The notes under the pieces: generated by a model
The model's database searches: none
What the model was told of the DNA's origin: nothing
The model's input: the letters and a program-made list of their open reading frames with translations, nothing else
Assembly (NCBI GenBank): GCA_965212525.1
Contig: CBDBVC010000045.1
Location: forward strand, 124,001-188,000
Direction: 5' to 3'
DNA length: 64,000 bases
Source: SZUA-38 sp965212525
GTDB lineage: Bacteria; Pseudomonadota; Gammaproteobacteria; Xanthomonadales; SZUA-38
Shown: piece by piece, positions 1-8,078 of the stretch
Layout: every line of letters starts with the position of its first letter
Position numbering within the stretch: the first letter of the stretch is position 1
Translations under genes and position numbers: made by a program

Positions 1-538
1 CGATGATCACCCGCTTGCCCGAGGTGATGACCGGCACGATATCCGATTCCCAGTAGGGCAGGACGCGATCAACGGTATCGGCCAGACACTCGCCGACCGG
101 CAGCTCGGATTCTTCCAGCGCGGCATAACGCGGATCATGACCGGGATAATGCTCACTGTCCTTCTCCAGCGCCGGCGGTGGTGTGGCGTAACTGCGGCGC
201 CAGATCAGCACCTGTTCATCGCCGTATTTCGCCGCGGTTTCGGCCTTGTCCAGTCCCTGCAATGCGCCGTAATGACGCTCGTTCAGACGCCAGTGACGAT
301 GCACCGGCAGCCACATGCGGTCCATTTCATCGAGTGCAATCCACAGGGTGCGAATGGCACGTTTCAGCACCGAGGTGAAGGCGATATCGAAGTCGAAGCC
401 TTCCTGCTTCAGCAGTTTGCCGGCATTGGCGGCCTGGGCTCGGCCAGTATCGGTCAGGTCAACATCGGCCCAGCCAGTAAACTGGTTGGATTTGTTCCAC
501 AGGCTCTGGCCGTGGCGCAGCAGGACTATCTTGTACAT
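1..538 (-). CDS. gpmA: 2,3-bisphosphoglycerate-dependent phosphoglycerate mutase (N-terminal part)
   Basis: Glycolytic and gluconeogenic enzyme interconverting 3- and 2-phosphoglycerate in the cytosol. The leftward frame opens at an ATG at 538 and reads MYKIVLLRHGQSLWNKSNQF, the phosphohistidine signature of the family (LRHG, with the catalytic His around residue 9). The ...RLNERHYGALQGL segment with the second acid/base Glu follows, then the YPGHDPRYA region. About 179 residues are present of a usual ~230-250; the C-terminal part, including the second catalytic His, lies beyond the window edge. It is divergent from selD with about 90 bp between the starts. The identification rests on recognisable family motifs and is confident. 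Confidence 0.93.
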   Translation of the reverse strand, partial: MYKIVLLRHGQSLWNKSNQFTGWADVDLTDTGRAQAANAGKLLKQEGFDFDIAFTSVLKRAIRTLWIALDEMDRMWLPVHRHWRLNERHYGALQGLDKAETAAKYGDEQVLIWRRSYATPPPALEKDSEHYPGHDPRYAALEESELPVGECLADTVDRVLPYWESDIVPVITSGKRVII

Positions 539-628
539 GGGGTCTCATTTCAATTCGAACAGCAAGGGCGTATCCTATCACGATCAGCCGCCGCCTGAAG
601 CGGCAATCGACCCGGCAGGACAGGTGAC

Positions 629-1687
629 ATGAGCGAAAACGGCACGACAGATCCCATCCGGCTGACACAGTACAGCCATGGTGCTGGCTGCGGCTGCAAG
701 ATTGCACCCGATGTGCTCGAGAAAATCGTGCAGAGCGAGTTCAATGTACCCGACGACGCGCAACTGATCGTCGGCAACAGCAGCAAGGACGATGCCGCCG
801 TCTATGACCTGGGCAACAACCAGGCGGTGATCAGCACCACCGACTTCTTCATGCCGATTGTCGATGACCCCTTCGACTTCGGGCGAGTTGCCCTCACCAA
901 TGCCATCAGCGATATCTATGCCATGGGCGGCGAGCCGCTGGTGGCCATCGCCATACTGGGCTGGCCCATCGATACCTTGCCAGCCGAGGTGGCTGCCGAG
1001 GTGGTTGATGGTGGACGACAGGCCTGTCGCGAAGCCGGCATCATTCTGGCCGGTGGTCACAGCATCGATGCACCCGAACCGATCTTCGGTGGTGCCATCA
1101 CCGGCCGCATCGATCTGGACTGCCTCAAGTGCAATGACCAGGCCGAGATCGATGATCACATCTACCTGACCAAACCCCTGGGTGTCGGCATTCTCACCAC
1201 CGCCGAAAAGCAGGGCAAGCTCAAACCCGAACACGTTGGGCTGGCGCTGGACACCATGTGCCAGATGAATTCGGCAGGCTTCCGTTTCGGTCAGCTTGAA
1301 AGCATCAATGCCATGACCGATGTCACCGGCTTCGGGCTGCTGGGCCATCTGCTGGAAGTCTGTCAGGGCAGTAGCGTCGAGGCCGAACTCGATGTCTCGA
1401 AGATACCCCGTCTGGATGGTGTCGATGATTACATTGCTGCCGGTGCCGTTCCCGGTGGCACCCATCGCAATCATCAGAGCTATGGTGAACACGCCAGCGA
1501 GATGAGCGAGCACGACAAGGCCATCCTGTGCGACCCGCAAACCAGCGGCGGCCTGCTGGTGACGGTCAGTGATGAGGAGCTGGATGAATTTCACGATTGC
1601 CTGGCGCAGCACGAGATCGAAGCCAGTTTCATCGGACGAATCACCCGGCCAACCGAAGGGCCGACCATCAGGTTGATTACGACTTAA
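629..1687 (+). CDS. selD: Selenide, water dikinase (selenophosphate synthase)
   Basis: Makes selenophosphate from selenide and ATP, the selenium donor for selenocysteine and 2-selenouridine. The N-terminus carries SHGAGCGCK (Cys21, Cys23, Lys24), matching the catalytic Cys/Lys of E. coli SelD, so this is a Cys enzyme and needs no Sec insertion. Downstream are the AIRS-type DDAAVYDL, TTDFF and GGHSIDAPEPIFG segments. At 352 residues it is full length (E. coli about 347). Its stop codon shares one base with the start of selU, so the two are translationally coupled. No selA, selB or tRNA-Sec is in the window, which points to tRNA selenation as its local role. Confidence 0.97.
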   Translation: MSENGTTDPIRLTQYSHGAGCGCKIAPDVLEKIVQSEFNVPDDAQLIVGNSSKDDAAVYDLGNNQAVISTTDFFMPIVDDPFDFGRVALTNAISDIYAMGGEPLVAIAILGWPIDTLPAEVAAEVVDGGRQACREAGIILAGGHSIDAPEPIFGGAITGRIDLDCLKCNDQAEIDDHIYLTKPLGVGILTTAEKQGKLKPEHVGLALDTMCQMNSAGFRFGQLESINAMTDVTGFGLLGHLLEVCQGSSVEAELDVSKIPRLDGVDDYIAAGAVPGGTHRNHQSYGEHASEMSEHDKAILCDPQTSGGLLVTVSDEELDEFHDCLAQHEIEASFIGRITRPTEGPTIRLITT

Positions 1688-2775
1688 TGGGACGCAAGGT
1701 TGATCAATACCTGGAGGTCTTTCGATCTGGCGCGCCCCTGCTCGATGTTCGGGCACCGGTTGAATTTTCCCGTGGCAGTTTTCCCGGGGCAGTGAACCTG
1801 CCGCTGCTGTCGGATGAACAGCGCGAAATGATCGGCATCACTTTCAAGAACGAGGGTCAGCAGGCCGCGGTCGATCTGGGATACCAGCTCATCTCGGGCG
1901 ATCTGAAACTGCGGCGCATTCATGCATGGGCCGAATTCTGCCGCGAACACCCGGACGGATACCTCTATTGTTTCCGTGGCGGCATGCGCTCGAAAATCGT
2001 GCAGGAATGGTTGCTGGAGCTGGGTATCGATTACCCCCGCATTGCGGGTGGCTCCAAGGCCATGCGACAGTTCCTGATCGATCAGCTGGATGCGCTTGGA
2101 AGTCAGCGCATCATGCGAATCGGCGGGTGCACCGGTATCGGCAAGACCGAGGTTCTGCTCGCCCTGCCCAGTCACATCGATCTGGAGGGCATCGCCAATC
2201 ATCGCGGTTCGGCCTTTGGCGGCAAGCTGGCCGACCAGCCCAGCCAGATCAATTTCGAAAACATCATCGCCGTGACCTGGCTGAAGATGAATCAACCCGA
2301 ACAGGTTATTTTCGAGGACGAGAGCCGCGGCATCGGCCAGTGTTTTCTGCCGGATCACTTTTACCAGGCGTTCTGCAGGACCGACCTGGTAATTCTCGAG
2401 GCACCCTACGAGGAGCGCCTCAGGCGAATTCAGCACGATTACATCGAAAGCAACCTGGGGCTGTTCATCAATGAGGATCCCGAAAACGGTTTCGACACCT
2501 TTGCCGAGTGGCTGGATGCATCACTGTCTCGTATCAGCAACCGACTGGGCGGTGAGCGAACCAGGGCGATCAGAGCGCTGATGACCGATGCGCTCGCACT
2601 GCACCTGAACCAGAATGCCGCCGCCGCACATCAGCGCTGGATCGATGTGCTGCTGAGCAGTTATTACGACCCGATGTACGATTATCAGCTGTCAAAGAAG
2701 GAAGAACGGGTACGCTTTCGCGGCAATGCCGAGGAGGTGACGGCGTTCCTCGAGGACTGGCTTCAGTCGCGGTAG
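1687..2775 (+). CDS. selU: tRNA 2-selenouridine synthase
   Basis: Replaces sulfur with selenium at the wobble 2-thiouridine of tRNAs for Lys, Glu and Gln through a geranylated intermediate, using selenophosphate. Also called mnmH or ybbB. The N-terminal rhodanese domain ends in YCFRGGMRS with active-site Cys95; a P-loop GGCTGIGKT lies at 146-154, followed by a DLEGIANHRGSAFG block typical of SelU. Length is 362 residues, as usual. The start is the ATG at 1687, overlapping the selD TAA by one base; a longer in-frame reading from 1597 would run inside selD and lacks family similarity. It ends 13 bp into the convergent methyltransferase gene. Confidence 0.96.
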   Translation: MGRKVDQYLEVFRSGAPLLDVRAPVEFSRGSFPGAVNLPLLSDEQREMIGITFKNEGQQAAVDLGYQLISGDLKLRRIHAWAEFCREHPDGYLYCFRGGMRSKIVQEWLLELGIDYPRIAGGSKAMRQFLIDQLDALGSQRIMRIGGCTGIGKTEVLLALPSHIDLEGIANHRGSAFGGKLADQPSQINFENIIAVTWLKMNQPEQVIFEDESRGIGQCFLPDHFYQAFCRTDLVILEAPYEERLRRIQHDYIESNLGLFINEDPENGFDTFAEWLDASLSRISNRLGGERTRAIRALMTDALALHLNQNAAAAHQRWIDVLLSSYYDPMYDYQLSKKEERVRFRGNAEEVTAFLEDWLQSR

Positions 2776-3527
2776 CCGGCCACCAGCACACGCTTGCCTG
2801 TGCGCAATTGCTCGTAGGCATCGGCCGGCGGTGCGATCAGTTCAACACGGTCAAAACCTACCTTGTGCATGATCCAGATCAGTGTCTCGGTGCTGGGTAC
2901 CAGACAGATTCCTTCGGTGGAGGCTTCCGGGCCGTGGGTATCGTCGGTCTCGTCGATGACTGCAAAGCAACCCTTCATCGGTCGCACGAATTCATAACTG
3001 CCATAATCCAGTGGTCCGGACAGGTGCGGGCCTACCTGCGTTTCGATCAGACAGACCTTGCCGGTGAGCGCATGGGCACGGCGTATGGCACCGATCGGGT
3101 TTTCCAGGTGGTAGATCAGGCCCAGCATCATGCAGATATCGAAGCGGCCCATCGCAGCACAATCCAGATCGTGGATGTCCGATTGCAGGGCACTGAAATT
3201 GTCCGCCGATTGCACCTCGGCAATCAGCCGGGCATCGTCAACGTGTGACTGCCGCGCATCCACACCCAGCACCTCACGCACCCCGCGTTCGATCAGCTGC
3301 AGCGAGAAGAAGCCCTGATGGCATGCCAGGTCGATGGCATTGAGTCCGGCCAGTGAATCACCAAAGGTCTGGGCTAGCACGTGATCGATCATCTGCAGGC
3401 GGGTCTGGTGAATCTTGTCGAGCTTGCCGCCACCGTAGGTGGGCGTGGTGCCGCCACCGGGCAGGCGGAACGGGTAGAACCACTCTCGGTTCATCAGCTC
3501 GGATTCTTTCGGGTGTGCCTTGTTCAT
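2763..3527 (-). CDS. Class I SAM-dependent methyltransferase, CmoB/DUF1698-like
   Basis: Predicted cytosolic methyltransferase of unknown substrate. Motif I is AIDLACHQGFFSLQLIERG followed by the acidic LGVDA strand end; then come FDICMMLGLIYHLENP (motif IV region) and GKVCLIET. This arrangement resembles the CmoB/DUF1698 class, but the local G-x-G is changed to ACHQG, so it is not CmoB itself. The start is uncertain: ATGs at 3614, 3542 and 3527 are in frame and none has a good Shine-Dalgarno; 3527 precedes the conserved part closely. It is convergent with selU, overlapping by 13 bp. Confidence 0.75.
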   Translation of the reverse strand: MNKAHPKESELMNREWFYPFRLPGGGTTPTYGGGKLDKIHQTRLQMIDHVLAQTFGDSLAGLNAIDLACHQGFFSLQLIERGVREVLGVDARQSHVDDARLIAEVQSADNFSALQSDIHDLDCAAMGRFDICMMLGLIYHLENPIGAIRRAHALTGKVCLIETQVGPHLSGPLDYGSYEFVRPMKGCFAVIDETDDTHGPEASTEGICLVPSTETLIWIMHKVGFDRVELIAPPADAYEQLRTGKRVLVAGYRD

Positions 3528-3658
3528 AACTGGCTCATGCATTTCCTGAAGCGTGATCACCTGAGCGAATATGCCGCCATTGGCATGTCGGTGATCGGGG
3601 CTGCAATGGTACAATGACAGCGAACAAGAAGGAACAAGTCACGTTGGGAATCGCCTGA

Positions 3659-4870
3659 ATGCAATCCACACCCCTGCCCGAGGAATCGGTTTGTCTGATG
3701 CTGGCCGTCGAGGCCGATCTGTCCGAACATGCGCACGGCCTGAGCCTGCCACCGCCACTGGACAAGGCAGCTGCGACCCAGCTGTCCGAACTGGTGGCTG
3801 CCGACCTGACCGCATTGCTGGGAGATATCAGCGCCTTCGGCATGGTCGTGGCCGGAGCCCTGTACGAGCAGCCGCAGCTGCTGTCACCGGGTTATCCGGT
3901 GTTCAATACCCTGCGTGCGATGTACATCAAGGCGCAGCAGGCCGGTGACAGCGACAGGCCATTCGAGGCCGGGCTGATGGCACTGGGTGCCGCCAACGGA
4001 GTATTCCCCGAAGCCGCACTGAATCCGCATGACAGTGATGCGGCCGGGCCGCTGCTGCTGGTACCGATCGTGCTGACCGGTGATGCCGATGCGCTCAGGG
4101 AACTGGCTTCGAAGACCGAAGAGGTGCTGTTGAACCAGGGCCAGGCGCGGCCCGAAACGGCCATCAGCCTGATCGAGTTGTTTGCCGTCAATCCACTGCA
4201 CGCACGCTACATGACCCTGCACGATCTGTGCGCCATGCTCAGCATGCAGCTGACCCATATTGGCCTGCCCGAGCTGTGGGAACTGCTCGATGCCCAGTTG
4301 CTGACCGGTGAATCCCGCGTGGTGAAATCGGCCATCGGCAACCTGTTCCGCACCACACCGCAGGGCGTGGATGTCACCTGCATGAGCTTCAATAGCTGGG
4401 CTCGGGACCATCGTCAGCGATCACCTGATGCCGACCTGGCCGGCGATTACGCCCAGTATGTCCGGGTGCAACGACAGGTGGTAACCGCACTCCGGGCGCA
4501 TGGTGTGGATGTCCGGCTGCTGTTGCTGGGGCCGGGCGAATCGGGCCCGTTTGACGAGATTGACCACTGGCCCGGTGATCTGGACGTACTCGATGAGGCC
4601 TTTGTGCGTGAGGTTGCCGTGGATGGTGTGGCCGAGGGACACATCGAAGTCACCGAGCAGAGCACGGCTGACCTGGGCACGCTGGCCTACACCGTGCAGT
4701 GGAACAGTGATGACGGTATCAGCCGTCTGGAACACTATTACCCGCTGCGTGCCCGCGGCCTGCACGAAATCCTCGATCACCTGCGCGAGCTGTATCAGGA
4801 CGACCTGGTGTTCAACTACCCCGGCAAGCTGTGCATCGATGAGGACAACGCGACGCTGGTCTCGTTCTGA
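3659..4870 (+). CDS. Conserved hypothetical protein, 403 aa
   Basis: I do not recognise this family. The product is acidic, soluble-looking, without signal peptide or membrane helices. Its C-terminal third (from about residue 240) has short strands such as VRLLLLGPGESGPFDEI and a DNATLVSF end. The codon use matches the GC-rich neighbours and the frame is long and clean, so it is a real gene. It is divergent from the methyltransferase (132 bp between starts) and convergent with the DNA glycosylase, with only 9 bp between stops. Confidence 0.7.
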   Translation: MQSTPLPEESVCLMLAVEADLSEHAHGLSLPPPLDKAAATQLSELVAADLTALLGDISAFGMVVAGALYEQPQLLSPGYPVFNTLRAMYIKAQQAGDSDRPFEAGLMALGAANGVFPEAALNPHDSDAAGPLLLVPIVLTGDADALRELASKTEEVLLNQGQARPETAISLIELFAVNPLHARYMTLHDLCAMLSMQLTHIGLPELWELLDAQLLTGESRVVKSAIGNLFRTTPQGVDVTCMSFNSWARDHRQRSPDADLAGDYAQYVRVQRQVVTALRAHGVDVRLLLLGPGESGPFDEIDHWPGDLDVLDEAFVREVAVDGVAEGHIEVTEQSTADLGTLAYTVQWNSDDGISRLEHYYPLRARGLHEILDHLRELYQDDLVFNYPGKLCIDEDNATLVSF

Positions 4871-4879
4871 CTGGATTGA

Positions 4880-5404
4880 TCAGACTGTTGTGTTACTGAA
4901 CAGCGCCGCCTTCCAGATCGCCAGTTTCTTCTCCCGGCTCATGGCCGCGTAGGCTGGTGAGGTCGAGGGCATCTTTTCGATCCGGATTCGTTCTGCAGAT
5001 TCACCCAGCGTCGGTACCACGCGACGCCGCCACAGTTCGGCGGCCTTGCCGCCATTGAGCAGAATGAGTTGTATACCCGCATGCTCTGTCAACAGGCTGG
5101 CGAAATCATTGACCTCGATCGATACCGGATCGATGGCCGAATCAAGGCTGCCCGGTCGGCGGCAACGACCCACCACGTCCCACAGGCCCACGCCACGGCC
5201 AACCAGTTGCTGGCAGCGCTGCTGATAATCCAGCTGTCGTGTGATACCGAAGCAGGACTCGATTATCCACCAGAAGGCATTCTGCGGGTGGGCATAATAC
5301 TCCACTGCGTTCAACGATTGAACGCCTGGCATGGAGCCGAGCACAAGGCGATCGCAATTCTCATCGACCATGGCCGGAAAACCGCTCAGCAGCGGTTCAG
5401 TCAC
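4880..5404 (-). CDS. DNA-deoxyinosine glycosylase (family 6 UDG-like)
   Basis: Predicted base-excision repair enzyme removing hypoxanthine (deaminated adenine) from DNA. The uracil-DNA-glycosylase fold motif is LGSMPGVQSL followed by YYAHPQNAFWW, the hallmark of the hypoxanthine-DNA-glycosylase branch; the C-terminal loop is MPSTSPAYA. The 174-residue length fits the family (about 160-190). It overlaps the end of the upstream sulfatase-like gene by 8 bp and so is the last gene of a leftward operon, although no functional tie to the sulfatases is apparent. Confidence 0.88.
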   Translation of the reverse strand: MTEPLLSGFPAMVDENCDRLVLGSMPGVQSLNAVEYYAHPQNAFWWIIESCFGITRQLDYQQRCQQLVGRGVGLWDVVGRCRRPGSLDSAIDPVSIEVNDFASLLTEHAGIQLILLNGGKAAELWRRRVVPTLGESAERIRIEKMPSTSPAYAAMSREKKLAIWKAALFSNTTV

Positions 5405-8078
5405 GAGTAGTATGTTCCGCAGTCACCGGCTCGAGCTGCCAGTGGGTCAGCGCAATGCCCAGCAGCCGGGTATCCGGGTTGAAGCCGAGTTCCACAGGCC
5501 GGCTGGCATCGGGGAACTCGAGTCGAATGTCCAGCTGGCTGGCTGGCGAGGCCAGTGAAAAGCGGAAGCGGTGAGCCGCCATCTCGGGCGTTCTCATCAG
5601 TGTATCGGCCACCGGGCTGCCATTGATCAGTAGCCGCACACGCTGACTCATCAGCGCCGGCGGGTGCAGGAATGCGCGGCCGTGAAGCACCAGTTCGTAT
5701 TCACGCGCGGGTATCGGTCGCTCGGAGCGGAATGTCAGGGTTGCACTGCCAGACTCACTCCAGCGGTGATCGGTTTGCGGGGCCGACCAGCCCGCGCCAA
5801 ACAGGGAGCTCATGGCAGGGTCGATGGCGCGAATGCTGTCACCCACCCTGACCTGTGCCCGTACATTGCGCCAGATACGGGCCGGGTTACCGGGTTTCGT
5901 GCCGGTCACGGCATCGGCATGAATCAGCGCCATGTCGGGCAGCCTGCGCCACTCGCCGCTGTCGCTCTGAACGATTGGCGTCACGGTAATCCGGTTCTCG
6001 CCCGATGTCAGCAGGGCATTGTCATAGAGGCAACGAAACTGGTGTTCCAGCCCCGGAATGCGATAGAACCGTGACAGGCAGGCGATGGTGTCGTTGATAC
6101 TGACGGCGAAACCGCCCGCATTGGTCCCAGTGAAAATTCGGCTGGCCTCGGCGGCGTTTTCCAGTTCGGCGTAGAACATCGACAGGCGGTAATCTGCCTG
6201 TGGCGCCCATTGCCTGAGGCCTTTCAGCTGTGCCACGCGTACTCTGACGCCGGCAGTCGCATCCGCTGCTGTCGATACAGGCAGATCAGACAATGAAGTA
6301 CCCACCAGCCCCGCAGATGCCGGTAACAGATTGGCCTCGGTCAGGCTGGCGAGCGTGCCCTGGCCACTGATCAAGTCCAGCCGGGAAACCGCGTCAGCCT
6401 GCGCATCACGATACTCATCCAGCGTTGCAGATAATTGATCGCCGGTTTCGGTGACAACGGTCACCGGGCGCGGGTTCGCAGATGAGGGTTCCTGCAATGA
6501 GTTTCCGTCCAGTGCATCACCAATGCGAATGCCAGTGAGTGACAGCACGGTGGGCAGCAGATCGATCGACTGACTGGCCTGACCGGACACTTCAGCATTC
6601 ACCTGCCCCGGGTACTTGATCAGCAACGGCACCCCGGCGATTTCAGCCAGGTTGTTATCGGTCAGCTCTCGGCGGGGCTGTCCTGGTGAGAACGATGCGC
6701 CATGATCGGAGGTGACAATCACCAGCGCCTGATCATACAGACCGGTTGCTTCCAGTCGGTCAATCATCTCGCCGATGAGGCGGTCGGCAAAGCCGGCCTG
6801 CAGCAGGTGCTGCTGGCGTGAGAGCAGTGCCGCCTGCGGGTCGTCGTAGAGTCGATCCATGAACGAGCTCTGATCTTCGTCCGGCAGATTGCCGATGAAC
6901 TGGCTGCTCTCCGGCAGTGTGTAGTAAGTGCCATCGGCCAGGTGACTGAAGGGCGCATGCGGCAGCATCGAATGCAGGTAGTGCAGTCCCGGCTGCCCTG
7001 TTTCTGTACCGATGCCGGCGATGAAGCGACGAAACACGCGGCCCCGGTCGGCATAAATGTATTCTTCCTCGCGGAAGCTGTCGTCATCGTGCTGGCGATC
7101 ACGAAATGCCAGCCAGCGGTTATCCACCGACGGCAGCCAACCGACAAGGTCATCGGGCAATAGCCGGTGCAGCCCGATGATCCACAGATCATCAACCGTG
7201 AGGCCCAGCCGGTAGCGGCGTGAGGCCAGCAGTGAGGTGGGCCTACACAGGCTGTTCGGACACAGGTCAGTCCCATTCTGATGCACATCCATTGCATAGT
7301 AAGGTGCCAGCGCCGTGAACAGATTCACCGGGTGGTGTCGCCAGGTGGGCGGTAGTGCGTCATCGCCCGTAGGGATCCTGCCGTTCAACAGGGCCGGTAC
7401 CGAGATGGCGGTATTGTCTGCATTGACCGTGTGATCCGGGAACCAGGTGGCCCGCCTTGCCAGTCGCGCCAGCGATGGAAAGCGATCAGCATTGATGACA
7501 GGCCTGCCGGAGGCATCGCTGCTGATCAGGCTGGTGAGTGGAAATTCATCCAGCACGATGAACACCATCGGTGGCAGGCTTTTGTTGTTGATTCGCTCGG
7601 TTTCGACCTGGCTCCAGGCCGAGGTAAACCAGGGACGTACGGCGGGTGAGAGCACAAACAGGGCCACCAGTACCGGCAGTGCCAGTGCATACAGGGAGAC
7701 GAACGTCTGCAGTGGTTTGCTGCGGTGATACCACCACAGCAGCAGGCCGGCTGCCGTGGCTGCCAGCAGCAGTACCCAGACAGCCGAGCTGAACCACTGC
7801 CCCAGCAACGGCATCAGCAGCACGATCAATAGCAGCCAGAACAGCAGATGAAACACCCCGGCACCCAGGCGTCGGTTGATCAGCCGAGTGGCCAGATACG
7901 GCACAACGCAAAGCAGCGGAAGCACAAGCGCGCCGAACAGGGTCAGCACAATCATGTCGAATCGATCCAGCTGGTGCGCCGCCAGGAATTCCGGATGATT
8001 TTTCAGCACACCCAACAGCGGTAGCGACAGCGCCATCGCCGCCAGGACAAACAGTTGCAGGGCGCGCTTTGCGTTCAT
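5397..8078 (-). CDS. Membrane sulfatase-fold protein (alkaline phosphatase superfamily), paralogue 2
   Basis: Predicted inner-membrane enzyme with a periplasmic sulfatase/phosphoglycerol-transferase-like domain. About five hydrophobic helices occupy residues 1-160. Then come VFIVLDEFPL (metal-binding Asp), NADNTAISVPALLNG (the Thr/Ser nucleophile position) and IVTSDHGASF with the metal-binding Asp-His. There is no Cys-x-Pro/Ala-x-Arg sulfatase signature, so a phospho- or phosphoglycerol transferase or hydrolase is more likely than a true arylsulfatase. A beta-rich C-terminal region of about 300 residues follows. It is paralogous along its full length to the gene upstream, which it overlaps by 4 bp (ATGA). 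Substrate unknown; a surface polymer is plausible from context. Confidence 0.8.
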   Translation of the reverse strand: MNAKRALQLFVLAAMALSLPLLGVLKNHPEFLAAHQLDRFDMIVLTLFGALVLPLLCVVPYLATRLINRRLGAGVFHLLFWLLLIVLLMPLLGQWFSSAVWVLLLAATAAGLLLWWYHRSKPLQTFVSLYALALPVLVALFVLSPAVRPWFTSAWSQVETERINNKSLPPMVFIVLDEFPLTSLISSDASGRPVINADRFPSLARLARRATWFPDHTVNADNTAISVPALLNGRIPTGDDALPPTWRHHPVNLFTALAPYYAMDVHQNGTDLCPNSLCRPTSLLASRRYRLGLTVDDLWIIGLHRLLPDDLVGWLPSVDNRWLAFRDRQHDDDSFREEEYIYADRGRVFRRFIAGIGTETGQPGLHYLHSMLPHAPFSHLADGTYYTLPESSQFIGNLPDEDQSSFMDRLYDDPQAALLSRQQHLLQAGFADRLIGEMIDRLEATGLYDQALVIVTSDHGASFSPGQPRRELTDNNLAEIAGVPLLIKYPGQVNAEVSGQASQSIDLLPTVLSLTGIRIGDALDGNSLQEPSSANPRPVTVVTETGDQLSATLDEYRDAQADAVSRLDLISGQGTLASLTEANLLPASAGLVGTSLSDLPVSTAADATAGVRVRVAQLKGLRQWAPQADYRLSMFYAELENAAEASRIFTGTNAGGFAVSINDTIACLSRFYRIPGLEHQFRCLYDNALLTSGENRITVTPIVQSDSGEWRRLPDMALIHADAVTGTKPGNPARIWRNVRAQVRVGDSIRAIDPAMSSLFGAGWSAPQTDHRWSESGSATLTFRSERPIPAREYELVLHGRAFLHPPALMSQRVRLLINGSPVADTLMRTPEMAAHRFRFSLASPASQLDIRLEFPDASRPVELGFNPDTRLLGIALTHWQLEPVTAEHTTRD

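Noticed and set aside
629..700. Selenocysteine codon in SelD
   Set aside because: The catalytic position is encoded as Cys in GCGCK; no in-frame TGA.
584..1756. 390-codon minus frame over selD
   Set aside because: Mirror of the strongly supported selD frame; no family motif.
3659..4870. Assigning an enzyme function to the 403-aa protein
   Set aside because: No motif recognised; any name would be a guess.
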